Source: Alphaproteobacteria bacterium
GTDB taxonomy: Bacteria > Pseudomonadota > Alphaproteobacteria > UBA8366 > GCA-2717185
Length of the DNA stretch: 64,000 nucleotides
Direction of reading: 5' to 3'
Assembly: GCA_012103325.1 (NCBI GenBank)
Contig: WLWY01000003.1
Coordinates: 248,001 to 312,000 of the forward strand
Under the pieces are notes generated by a model. The model searched no databases, was not told where the DNA came from, and saw nothing but the letters and a program-made list of their open reading frames with translations. Of this stretch, positions 1-8,708 are shown piece after piece. The first letter of the stretch is position 1. Every line of letters starts with the position of its first letter. The translations under genes and the position numbers were made by a program.

Positions 1-1
1 T

Positions 2-595
2 CACTACCTGAAGGAAACGGTTGGGCTGGAAATCGGCCTGCCGGGCCTCGGTCTGGTCGTTCTACTCATTGTCATAACGCTGATCGGGGCGCTAACCGCC
101 GGCTTCCTTGGTCGTCTGGTTCTAACCATCGGTGAGCGGATCCTGGCCCAAATGCCGGTCATTCGGAGCGTTTACAGCGCGATCAAACAGGTACTCGAAA
201 CGATTCTTAAGCAGCAATCCAAGGCGTTTCGCCAGGCCGTTCTTATCGAATATCCGCGCCGGGGGATCTGGGCGGTCGGATTTATTACAGGGACGACGGA
301 AGGCGAGGTGCAAAACCTCACAATGCAGGAAGTGGTCAACGTATTCCTGCCGACGACGCCGAACCCGACATCGGGGTTCCTGCTCTTCGTGCCCAGCAAA
401 GACGTCGTGCTCTTGAGCATGAGTGTCGAAGAGGCTGTCAAAATGGTCATTTCCGGTGGGATTGTAACGCCGCCGGACCGCCGGACCGAGGAGGAGAAAT
501 CGAAACCTGTAGTCTCCGCCGATACCTATGAAAGCATCGACCTTATGCGGGAGAAGGAGGGATTGAAGGCCCCCTTCACCCGGAGCGAAGATTGA
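2..595 (+). CDS. DUF502 family membrane protein, 5' end outside window
   Basis: The reading frame is open from the first bases of the window, so the start lies upstream; 197 residues are visible. The visible part begins with a hydrophobic segment (GLVVLLIVITLIGALTAGF), which fits the second membrane helix of the DUF502 family. It then shows the family's conserved run PVIRSVYSAIKQVLETI, followed by VLIEYPRRGIWAVGF and TTPNPTSGFLLFVP, also typical of DUF502. The function of the family is not established. The C-terminus is charged. Its last 20 bases overlap the 3' end of the oppositely transcribed recG, so the two genes converge with no room for a terminator. Confidence 0.88.
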   Translation, partial: HYLKETVGLEIGLPGLGLVVLLIVITLIGALTAGFLGRLVLTIGERILAQMPVIRSVYSAIKQVLETILKQQSKAFRQAVLIEYPRRGIWAVGFITGTTEGEVQNLTMQEVVNVFLPTTPNPTSGFLLFVPSKDVVLLSMSVEEAVKMVISGGIVTPPDRRTEEEKSKPVVSADTYESIDLMREKEGLKAPFTRSED

Positions 596-2657
596 GAATC
601 GCCGCATCCCGTTCGAAGAGATAGAGAAGGGTCCGCAGAGCGCCACCGCGCGGCGATTTGAGGGACGGGTCGCGCTCCAGTATCAGGCGTGCATCGTCAC
701 GTGCGACGGCAAGCAATTCGGCATGTGCGGCAAGGTCTGCGAGTCGAAATTCCGGAAGACCGCTTTGCCGCGTGCCGAGTACTTCACCGGCGCCGCGTAG
801 GCGCAAATCTTCTTCGGCGATGCGGAATCCGTCTTCGGTCTCGCGCAGGATCTTGAGCCGGGACCGGGCTGTGTCGCCCAGCGGTTGCCCAAAGAGCAGC
901 AGGCAACGCGACGCTTTTTCACCGCGGCCAATCCGTCCCCGAAGCTGGTGCAACTGTGCAAGGCCGAAGCGCTCCGCGTGCTCGATCACGATGATCGTCG
1001 CATCCGGCACATCGACGCCGACCTCGATCACAGTAGTCGCAACCAGGATACGCGCTGAACCCGTTGCGAAGCGTTCGATAGCAGCGTCCTTTTCGGCACT
1101 TTTCATGCGGCCATGCACCAAGGCTACGGCATCTCCGAAGCGCGCCGAAAGTTCCCGGTGCCGCGCCTCGGCAGCCGCCATATCGGAGACTTCGCTTTCC
1201 TCCACGAGAGGGCAGACCCAATAGGCCTTGGCACCCTGACCCAATGCCCGCGCAACACCGTCGATCACGTCCGGCAACCGCTCCAGTGAGATCGTTCTCG
1301 TATCGACGGGGAGGCGCCCCGCGGGTTTCTCCGTCAGGCGTGAGACGTCCAGGTCGCCGTAAACCGTCAGTGTCAGGGTTCGGGGGATCGGCGTCGCCGT
1401 CATGACGAGGACATCGACACCACGCCCTTTTTCCGTCAGCGAGAGACGCTGATGGACCCCGAACCGGTGCTGCTCGTCGATCACCGCGACCATTAGATCC
1501 TGAAATTCAACACCGGCCTGAAAGATCGCATGGGTACCGACGAGGATGTCGATTTCGCCATTGGCGAGCCGTGCCAACAATTCCTGCCGCCCCTTTCCCT
1601 TGTCTCGCCCGGTCAGTATCGCCGTCCGGACGCCGGAGCCCTCCAGAAGGGCGGTGATCGTCGCGGAGTGCTGCCGCGCGAGGATTTCCGTTGGCGCCAT
1701 GATCGCGGCCTGCCCGCCGCATTCGATGGCGTTCAGCAGGGTGAACAGCGCGACCACGGTCTTGCCGCTGCCAACGTCCCCTTGCAGCAGGCGCAGCATT
1801 GCGCCATCGGCCGCCATATCATCGCGGATTTCCTTCAGCGCCAGTTTTTGCGTATCGGTGAGAGCGAACGGCAGGGATTTCAGAACGCTACGCCGCAACG
1901 CGCCGTCGCCCTTTAGCTTGCGCCCGTTTCCGCGCTTTTGCCGGGCGCGCATCACCGCCAATGTGAGCTGATTGGCAAGCAACTCGTCATAGGCGAGACG
2001 CGCGCGTGCCGGCGTGAGGAGCGACAGGGCGGCCGCGTCTTCTGGCGCGTGAGCGCTGAGGAGTGCCGTGCGCCAGTCGGGCCATCGCTGCTGTTCCAGA
2101 TAGGCCGGGTCGAGCCACTCCGGCAGGACAGGAAGGTCTTCCATTGCTGCCGCGATCGCACGGGACAGCGTTTTGGGGCTCAACGATGCCGTCATGGGAT
2201 AGACAGGTTCCACGCGGCGGATCGACGCCGCCTCCGCCGGGGGAACGATATGATCCGGATGCGTCATCTGAATTTCATCGCGGTACCTCTCGACGACACC
2301 GCTGATGACGCGCGTTTCGCCGACGGGGAGCATCTTCTGCAGATAGTCCGGCCGCGCATGAAAGAACACGAGCGTAATGAACCCCGTGCCATCGAAACAG
2401 CGGACCCGATAAGGCTGGCGCTTATTGGGCGGTGCGACATGACCGTCGACGCTGACCGTCAGGGTTGCCACTTTGCCGGTCTCTGCCTCCGTGATAGAGG
2501 GGGAGTATCGCCGGTCGATCAGCTCGCGCGGCAACAGCCATAGGAGATCGATGAGCTTGGCGCCTGCGAGTTTTTCGACCAGCTTGGCGTTGCGAGGGCC
2601 AATCCCAGGTAAACCAGTTATCGGCGAGAACAGTTTAAAAAGGACTTCCGGGCGCAA
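576..2657 (-). CDS. recG: ATP-dependent DNA helicase RecG
   Basis: This 693-residue protein has normal RecG length and architecture. An N-terminal wedge/OB domain (roughly residues 1-230) begins with the helix-hairpin-helix-like GLPGIGPRNAKLVEKL. Two RecA-like helicase lobes follow. Walker A is GDVGSGKT near residue 292, the DEAH-type box is DEQHRFGV, motif III is MTATPIPRTL, and the C-terminal lobe carries HQLRGRIGRG. RecG remodels stalled forks and branches Holliday junctions. The gene is divergent from sdhE-mfd, a common alphaproteobacterial arrangement, and its 3' end overlaps the DUF502 gene by 20 bases. Confidence 0.97.
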   Translation of the reverse strand: MRPEVLFKLFSPITGLPGIGPRNAKLVEKLAGAKLIDLLWLLPRELIDRRYSPSITEAETGKVATLTVSVDGHVAPPNKRQPYRVRCFDGTGFITLVFFHARPDYLQKMLPVGETRVISGVVERYRDEIQMTHPDHIVPPAEAASIRRVEPVYPMTASLSPKTLSRAIAAAMEDLPVLPEWLDPAYLEQQRWPDWRTALLSAHAPEDAAALSLLTPARARLAYDELLANQLTLAVMRARQKRGNGRKLKGDGALRRSVLKSLPFALTDTQKLALKEIRDDMAADGAMLRLLQGDVGSGKTVVALFTLLNAIECGGQAAIMAPTEILARQHSATITALLEGSGVRTAILTGRDKGKGRQELLARLANGEIDILVGTHAIFQAGVEFQDLMVAVIDEQHRFGVHQRLSLTEKGRGVDVLVMTATPIPRTLTLTVYGDLDVSRLTEKPAGRLPVDTRTISLERLPDVIDGVARALGQGAKAYWVCPLVEESEVSDMAAAEARHRELSARFGDAVALVHGRMKSAEKDAAIERFATGSARILVATTVIEVGVDVPDATIIVIEHAERFGLAQLHQLRGRIGRGEKASRCLLLFGQPLGDTARSRLKILRETEDGFRIAEEDLRLRGAGEVLGTRQSGLPEFRLADLAAHAELLAVARDDARLILERDPSLKSPRGGALRTLLYLFERDAAILNLRSG

Positions 2658-2799
2658 TTTTCCGTCTCTGGCAATGCGGGCACCGATTGGCGTCGCGCTT
2701 TTAGTTTACGGAGCCCGCCGCCGGAAAGGAATTGCGATTATTTCCGATTTACCGGCCCTCGGCCGGAGTCTATATCCATACTGTTGCGAGGAATTCCCT

Positions 2800-3081
2800 A
2801 TGACTGATGCTCAGAGCGATATCGGCAGGCGCCGCAAACGGCTTAAGTTCAGAAGCTGGCACCGCGGTATGCGGGAAGTGGATCTTCTGATTGGGCGTTT
2901 CGCCGACCGGAATCTAGACCTGTTCTCGGAGCGGCAGCTCGATCTTTTCGAAGCGCTTTTGCACGAAACGGATCCCGATCTATATGGCTGGGTTACCGGC
3001 CGTCAGCCCATTCCGAACGACCTTGACCACGATGTCATGCGATTATTGAAGACGTTTACGCTCAGCGCCGGCAGAGATTGA
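2800..3081 (+). CDS. sdhE: FAD assembly factor SdhE (succinate dehydrogenase assembly)
   Basis: This 93-residue protein matches the SdhE/DUF339 family. The diagnostic motif RSWHRGMREVDLLIG (about residues 22-36) contains the RG-x-x-E element needed for covalent flavinylation of SdhA. It is followed by the conserved FEALLHETDPDLYGWVTG. The frame is open further upstream to about 2473, but the ATG at 2800 is chosen because a GAGGA ribosome site sits just before it, and an upstream start would run through the recG start. Its stop codon shares bases with the TTG start of mfd, so the two genes are translationally coupled. Confidence 0.93.
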   Translation: MTDAQSDIGRRRKRLKFRSWHRGMREVDLLIGRFADRNLDLFSERQLDLFEALLHETDPDLYGWVTGRQPIPNDLDHDVMRLLKTFTLSAGRD

Positions 3082-6000
3082 AAACACTTGCCGAAAGATT
3101 GACCGCGCCGGGCCGTGTTACCATGGCAGGCGCGCCGGACGGCTGTTCCGCGATAGAGCTGGCCCGGATTGCGTTCGACGCGCCGGAACGGCCGGTGCTG
3201 CATATCGCGCGAGACGATGCTGCGATGGCGCGCTTGGCAAACGCGCTGGCATTTTTTGCACCGAATCTGACCGTGATGACGTTTCCGGCGTGGGACTGTC
3301 TGCCGTACGACCGGGTATCGCCAAACGGCGAGGTCATCGCCCGGCGTCTCGATGTACTGACACGGATAGCGACAAACAATATTCCCGCACCGCTGCTCGT
3401 CCTAACCACCGTGAGCGCCGCCGTGCAGCGCGTCCCGGCGCGGGCGGTCTTTGAAGGGGCGACGCTCGGCGGGAAGGCCGGCGAGCAGATCGAGCAGTCC
3501 GTTCTAACGTCGTTCTTCGAGCGCAATGGCTATGTCCGCGCGGGCACAGTGCGCGAAGCAGGCGAGTACGCCTTGCGCGGCGGTATCGTGGACGTCTTTC
3601 CGCCTGGTGCCGCTATGCCGCTTCGCCTCGATTTCTTCGGTGACGAGCTGGAAGGCGTCCGCACCTTCGACGCCATGACGCAGCGGACCGAGGCAGCGCA
3701 AGACGGCTTTCATTTCGGCCCAGTGAGCGAAGTGCTTCTTGATGATGAGAGTGTGCAGCGCTTCCGGTCCGGCTACCGGAGCCTCTTCGGCGTCACCTCG
3801 AACGATGATCCGCTTTATGAATCGATCAGCGCTGGGCGACGCTATATCGGCATGGAACATTGGCTGCCGCTGTTCCACGAGAAGCTTGAAACCTTTGTCG
3901 AATATCTGCCGAACGCAGCCGTTTCGCTGGATCACGACTTTGAAATCGTTGCCAAAGAGCGGTTCGAGATGGTTGACGATTATTACGAAGCGCGACGGGC
4001 GATGCTAAACGGCGCCGGCGGCCGGTCGTCCGAAGATAAGGCGATGATCTACAAGCCCGTCCCTGTGGCAAGCCTGTTTATCGATCAAGCGGAATGGCGC
4101 GGGCTCCTGAGCGAGCGGCCCGTTGCCGAGTTTACTGCGTTCGATGCGCCACAATCGGCCGACGGCGCATTATCGATTTTCGATGCCGGCGGCCAGCGCA
4201 GTATCGATTTTACGGAAGCGCGTAAAGTTGGCGGTGGCGACTTCCTTGACGTTGTGCGCGATCGGCTAAGTGGCGAAACGTCCCGCCGTATTTTGATAAC
4301 CGGACATAGCGCTGGGTCCCGGGACCGGCTCAGGACGCTTCTGACGCAACACGGCGTGCCCATCGGCGAGACGTTTGATAACTGGGCGGACGTATTGGCG
4401 CAGGCGCCGGGCTCGATTTCGCTTGCCACGCTCGATCTGGATCGCGGCTTCATGGTCGATGGCGTCGTCGTCTATACCGAGCAGGATATCCTCGGCGAAC
4501 GGCTGTCCCGCCCGTCGCGGCGCCGGCGGCGGGGTGAGGAGTTCCTGACCGAGGCGTCGAGCCTGTCGGAAGGTGATTACGTGGTGCATGTCGACCATGG
4601 GGTTGGCCGCTTTGATGGTCTGGAAACGGTAGAAGTGGGCGGTGCACCGCACGACTGCCTGCGTGTCCACTATCATGGCGACGACAAGCTGTTCGTGCCG
4701 GTGGAAAATATCGAAGTCCTGGCACGCTATGGGTCGGAAGACGCGGTTGTACATCTCGACAGGCTGGGTGGGCAGGCATGGCAGGCGCGCAAGTCGCGGG
4801 TCAAGGAACGCATCCGCGAAATCGCGCACGAGCTGCTGGCGATCGCGGCCAAGCGCGCCCTGTCCAAAGGCGAAACGATCGCGGTCGACGATAACGCATT
4901 TCAGGAATTCGCCGCCCGTTTCCCGTATGACGAAACGGACGATCAGCTGGGCGCCATCACCGATGTCTTGTCCGACATTGCGTCCGGCCGGCCGATGGAC
5001 CGCCTCGTGTGCGGCGATGTCGGCTTCGGCAAGACGGAAATCGCGCTGCGGGCCGCGTTTGCCGCAACGATGGAGGGCTTTCAGGTCGCCGTCGTCGTGC
5101 CGACGACGTTGCTGGCGTTACAGCATCACCGCAACTTCGTGGAACGGTTCAAGGGGCTCCCGGTGCGCGTCGGGCAATTGTCCCGTTTCGTGGCCGGGAA
5201 GGACGCGGACAGGGTGCGCTCGGAACTTGCGGACGGAACGCTCGATATCGTTATCGGTACTCACTCGCTCCTGAGCGATTCCGTGCGCTTCGAGCGCCTC
5301 GGATTGATGGTTATCGACGAGGAACAGCATTTTGGCGTCGCCCAGAAAGAGAAGCTGAAGCGGTTGAGCGCCAACGTTCATGTACTGACGCTGACGGCGA
5401 CACCGATTCCCCGAACCCTGCAAATGGCCTTGTCCGGCGTTCGGGAGCTGAGCATCATCGCGACTCCGCCCGTCGATCGTTTGGCGATACGCAGCTTCGT
5501 GTTGCCGTACGATCCGGTTGTCGTTCGGGAAGCCATCATGCGCGAACATCACCGCGGCGGGCAAACCTTCTACGTTTGTCCGCGCGTTGCCGACATTCGG
5601 CATGTCGAACGCCGGTTGAAGGAGATGGCGCCGGAGCTGCGGATCGCGATCGCGCATGGCCAGATGGCGTCTGCCGATCTGGAAGAGGTCATGGCCCGGT
5701 TCAGCGATGGCGGTTTCGATGTCTTGCTGTGCACGCATATCATCGAATCCGGCCTCGATCTGCCAAAGGTCAACACGATGGTCATCCACCGCGCCGACAT
5801 GTTCGGCCTGGCGCAGCTCTATCAGTTGCGCGGGCGGGTCGGCCGTTCGAAAATTCGCGCTTATTGTTATTTCACCGTGCCGCCGGGCAAACGCCTGACG
5901 CCGACCGCGGCGCGGCGCCTTGAGGTGATGCAGACGCTCGATACGCTGGGTGCGGGCTTCACACTGGCCAGCCACGATCTCGACATCCGAGGGGCTGGGA

Positions 6001-6569
6001 ACTTGCTGGGCGACGAGCAGTCAGGCCATGTCCGGGAGGTCGGGGTCGAGCTGTATCAGCGGATGCTTGAAGAAGCCATCGTGGCGGCGCGCGACGATGG
6101 CGGGACGACGGAAGAGACCTGGACGCCGCAGATAACCGTCGGCGCATCGGTGCTTATTCCCGAACGGTATGTCGAAGATCTGATGGTGCGGTTGGGGTTG
6201 TACCGTCGCTTGTCGCACCTTGGCGATGCCGGCGAGATCGATGCGTTTGCCGCTGAACTGGTCGATCGTTTCGGCACCTTGCCGGACGAAGTCGAGAACC
6301 TGCTGGAAGTGATGGCGATCAAGCAATTATGCCGCCGCGCTGGGGTAGAAAAATTCGATGCCGGCCCGAAGGGCGCCGTGCTGGCGTTCAGAAATAACGA
6401 ATTTGCCAACCCGACGGGACTCATCGGCTATATCCAACAGAACAATACAAGGATCAAGCTGCGCCCCGATCAACGGGTTGTTTATATGGATGATTGGGCC
6501 CGTGCCAGCGACCGGATCGCCGGCGTCAGAACCTTGATGCGCAAGCTGGTCGAAATCGCCGAACGCTAG
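3078..6569 (+). CDS. mfd: Transcription-repair coupling factor Mfd
   Basis: This 1163-residue protein has the full Mfd layout. It has an N-terminal UvrB-like region, an RNA polymerase-interaction domain around the GDYVVHVDHGVGRF motif (near residue 500), a RecG-like translocase, and a C-terminal TRCF domain. Walker A is GDVGFGKTE near residue 645, the DEAH-like box is DEEQHFGV near 747, and LTATPIPRTL follows. Mfd removes stalled RNA polymerase and recruits UvrA. The chosen start is a TTG at 3078 overlapping the sdhE stop by four bases; an in-frame ATG lies at 3123. The stop overlaps the facing DsbA-family gene through a shared CTAG. Confidence 0.97.
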   Translation: MKTLAERLTAPGRVTMAGAPDGCSAIELARIAFDAPERPVLHIARDDAAMARLANALAFFAPNLTVMTFPAWDCLPYDRVSPNGEVIARRLDVLTRIATNNIPAPLLVLTTVSAAVQRVPARAVFEGATLGGKAGEQIEQSVLTSFFERNGYVRAGTVREAGEYALRGGIVDVFPPGAAMPLRLDFFGDELEGVRTFDAMTQRTEAAQDGFHFGPVSEVLLDDESVQRFRSGYRSLFGVTSNDDPLYESISAGRRYIGMEHWLPLFHEKLETFVEYLPNAAVSLDHDFEIVAKERFEMVDDYYEARRAMLNGAGGRSSEDKAMIYKPVPVASLFIDQAEWRGLLSERPVAEFTAFDAPQSADGALSIFDAGGQRSIDFTEARKVGGGDFLDVVRDRLSGETSRRILITGHSAGSRDRLRTLLTQHGVPIGETFDNWADVLAQAPGSISLATLDLDRGFMVDGVVVYTEQDILGERLSRPSRRRRRGEEFLTEASSLSEGDYVVHVDHGVGRFDGLETVEVGGAPHDCLRVHYHGDDKLFVPVENIEVLARYGSEDAVVHLDRLGGQAWQARKSRVKERIREIAHELLAIAAKRALSKGETIAVDDNAFQEFAARFPYDETDDQLGAITDVLSDIASGRPMDRLVCGDVGFGKTEIALRAAFAATMEGFQVAVVVPTTLLALQHHRNFVERFKGLPVRVGQLSRFVAGKDADRVRSELADGTLDIVIGTHSLLSDSVRFERLGLMVIDEEQHFGVAQKEKLKRLSANVHVLTLTATPIPRTLQMALSGVRELSIIATPPVDRLAIRSFVLPYDPVVVREAIMREHHRGGQTFYVCPRVADIRHVERRLKEMAPELRIAIAHGQMASADLEEVMARFSDGGFDVLLCTHIIESGLDLPKVNTMVIHRADMFGLAQLYQLRGRVGRSKIRAYCYFTVPPGKRLTPTAARRLEVMQTLDTLGAGFTLASHDLDIRGAGNLLGDEQSGHVREVGVELYQRMLEEAIVAARDDGGTTEETWTPQITVGASVLIPERYVEDLMVRLGLYRRLSHLGDAGEIDAFAAELVDRFGTLPDEVENLLEVMAIKQLCRRAGVEKFDAGPKGAVLAFRNNEFANPTGLIGYIQQNNTRIKLRPDQRVVYMDDWARASDRIAGVRTLMRKLVEIAER

Positions 6570-7216
6570 CAAGCACCGATGGACACTGCGCGTTCTTGCG
6601 CGGCCATTTCGAATATCGGATAGAACGCCTCTGGTTCCTGCGCGCCGGACAAGGCGTACTGATTATTGATGATGAAGCAGGGTACGCCCTGGATGCCGAG
6701 CCGTCGCGCAGCGTTATCTTCGTGGCGCACTGCTTCGAGATTCTCCTCGCTTTTCATATAGGCGGTGACGGTTTCCACATCCAAACCGGCGGCGATCCCT
6801 AAGGCGATCAAGCTGTCGGTATCGTCAATCGCACCGCCATCGATAAAATACCGTTGAAACAGCGCCTCGATGATCGCTTCCGACTGCGGTGTTCCATTTG
6901 CAAAGCGAATAAGTCGATGCGCCTGGAGTGTATTCGGCGTCCGTGCAATCCGGTCGAAGGCGAAGTCGATACCGACGGTAACGCCAACGCGGCGAATATT
7001 GTCGTAGAGCTGGCGGGCCCGTTCCACGCCACCGAACTTCAGCGTCAAATATTTCTTTCGCTCAATACCTTCTTCGGGCATGTCGGGATTTAACTGAAAC
7101 GCGCGCCAGCGTATGACCGGCTTATGCTCGCGCCGTAACTCAAGCGCACGCTCCAGGCGGCGTTTCCCGATATAGCACCAAGGACATACCGGATCGGAAT
7201 AGATATCGATTTCCAT
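6566..7216 (-). CDS. DsbA-family oxidoreductase, FrnE-like
   Basis: This 216-residue cytoplasmic protein has no signal peptide and a thioredoxin-fold start, MEIDIYSDPVCPWCYIGKRR. The CPWC redox motif lies at about residues 11-14. The helical insert, SEAIIEALFQRYFIDGGAID and the C-terminal RRLGIQGVPCFIINNQYALSGAQ (with the cis-Pro loop GVP) fit the FrnE/2-hydroxychromene-2-carboxylate isomerase-like branch of the DsbA superfamily. The true substrate is not predictable. It converges on mfd with four shared bases and is followed on its upstream side by the PleD-like gene in the same direction, only 18 bases away. Confidence 0.9.
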   Translation of the reverse strand: MEIDIYSDPVCPWCYIGKRRLERALELRREHKPVIRWRAFQLNPDMPEEGIERKKYLTLKFGGVERARQLYDNIRRVGVTVGIDFAFDRIARTPNTLQAHRLIRFANGTPQSEAIIEALFQRYFIDGGAIDDTDSLIALGIAAGLDVETVTAYMKSEENLEAVRHEDNAARRLGIQGVPCFIINNQYALSGAQEPEAFYPIFEMAAQERAVSIGAC

Positions 7217-7234
7217 GTTATTAAGACCGAGACA

Positions 7235-8572
7235 TCATGCGAGGTTGTCACGAGCCCGTGCGATGAGCGCCTCCGCCGTTTCTCCCTGAGCCGCGGCGAC
7301 CGCGCCGCTTTGCACCCATATCTGAGAGCCCGTCGGCGTGCCGTCCGAGAGCTTGAACTGATTGTTCTGTAGAACGCCGACGATACGGTCTGTTGCCTGC
7401 TGCGCTTCGCGCTCTGCAGCGCCAGGCAAGGCCACACAAATTTCCATCTCGCCCAACCGAGCCGCCATATCTTCCACCCGCACCAGTCCCGAAATCCAAT
7501 CGGCGGCCTGCTGCATAAGGAACTTGGCATCCTTAGGATTGCCGCTGAGGCCGGCGATGTTCTGAATCGAAAACAAGGCAAGGGAAAGGTTGCGCTGGCG
7601 GCGGACACCGAGGTCCAGGAGATGAGCAAGATGCGCGCGGAGAAATTCTTTGGAATACAAGCCATCCAGCCCATCCGCAGTCTTTGGCTGTAATGTAGCG
7701 GTAATCGGGCCATGCAGGTTCCAACGCAAGCGTTGGCGGCGCACCAGAAAGCGTAACCCGGCCGCCAGCATTTTCACGTCGGGCGCCGAGGGAACGGCAA
7801 TGCTCGCCCCTTGCCCATAAGCAGCCTCCGCAAGTTCCGCTTGATTGTTGCCGGTCGCGAGCAAAACGGGCAGGTTAAACAGGCGCGGGTTGTTGCGAAT
7901 ATGGGCGCACAGATTCAGCGCCTTGTCCGTATCGTCGCCTTCGTCCACGGCGATGACCGCGGCATCGAAGGTCTCTTCGGCGACGCGCGCGCCAGCCTTG
8001 AAATGGTCAGTCTCGCGAACCGGGCTGAATTCGGTAGTCGACAACGCGTCGGCCAGGGCCATTGCGCGGCCACTGTCTGATCCAACGAACAGGACACGGC
8101 AATTCTTCGTATCGACGTCATGCACGCCTTCGGTATCGATTGATAGGCCGAATTTACCGGCACTGGCGATCCGGCGGTGAAATTCCGCATGCATCGTCGA
8201 CAAGCGGACGAGCGGCTGCAGCCGGGAGAGAATAATCTCATTCGCGGCGTCGGCATCCAGCATGTCGTCGAAACCCGCTGCAAAACCTTCGTCGAGCAAG
8301 TGCGGCGAGGCATCGGCCGTCAGCATGATAATTGGTATATGCTGGGTGGTTTCGTGCCGCTTGAGGCCTCGCGCTACTTCGAAGGCATCGACATCGTCGA
8401 AGGCGCCTTCGAATAGAACGAGGTCGGGCTGCCGTTCGGTAACGTAGCTTTGCACGTCGAGCCCGTTGGAAACGGCCAGGCCCGCATAGCCGGCCGGACT
8501 CAACATTTCAACGCGGGCGACAGCCGCGGCGGCATCGCCACCGGCCACCACTACATTTGTCAAACTCGCCAT
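7235..8572 (-). CDS. PleD-like double-receiver protein with degenerate GGDEF domain
   Basis: This 445-residue protein has two response-regulator receiver-like domains (about 1-125 and 155-285) and a C-terminal GGDEF-like fold (about 310-445). The first receiver keeps PDLVLFEGAFDDVDAFEVARGL and IPIIMLTADAS, but the phosphoacceptor Asp position reads Glu (LFEG). The GGDEF half-site should read GGDEF after ARL and instead reads LGEME (near residue 372, in the context ARLGEMEICVALPG), so diguanylate cyclase activity is unlikely. The architecture matches PleD, but both signal input and output residues look changed. It is probably co-transcribed with the downstream DsbA-family gene. Confidence 0.82.
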   Translation of the reverse strand: MASLTNVVVAGGDAAAAVARVEMLSPAGYAGLAVSNGLDVQSYVTERQPDLVLFEGAFDDVDAFEVARGLKRHETTQHIPIIMLTADASPHLLDEGFAAGFDDMLDADAANEIILSRLQPLVRLSTMHAEFHRRIASAGKFGLSIDTEGVHDVDTKNCRVLFVGSDSGRAMALADALSTTEFSPVRETDHFKAGARVAEETFDAAVIAVDEGDDTDKALNLCAHIRNNPRLFNLPVLLATGNNQAELAEAAYGQGASIAVPSAPDVKMLAAGLRFLVRRQRLRWNLHGPITATLQPKTADGLDGLYSKEFLRAHLAHLLDLGVRRQRNLSLALFSIQNIAGLSGNPKDAKFLMQQAADWISGLVRVEDMAARLGEMEICVALPGAAEREAQQATDRIVGVLQNNQFKLSDGTPTGSQIWVQSGAVAAAQGETAEALIARARDNLA

Positions 8573-8708
8573 GCGTCCCCGTCCATGCTATCCGCTTATC
8601 CTTTGGCGGATATAGCGTCTTGACCTTTCTTGCAACGCGACAAACCATAGCCGAGGTCCGCGGTAGCGTGCGAGCAAAAAGAAGCTTTAGGTTAATGGAG
8701 ATAGGCCA
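8573..8708. promoter_or_regulatory. Divergent promoter region, PleD-like gene / acyl-CoA operon
   Basis: This 136-base gap lies between two divergently transcribed genes and must carry both promoters. I see no clear operator palindrome. A GGAG at 8697-8700 serves the GTG start of the acyl-CoA ligase. Confidence 0.5.

Noticed and set aside
576..3081. Long open frames on the plus strand inside recG and an upstream extension of sdhE to 2473
   Set aside because: They are antisense shadows of recG or lack a ribosome site. The protein family match for SdhE starts at 2800.
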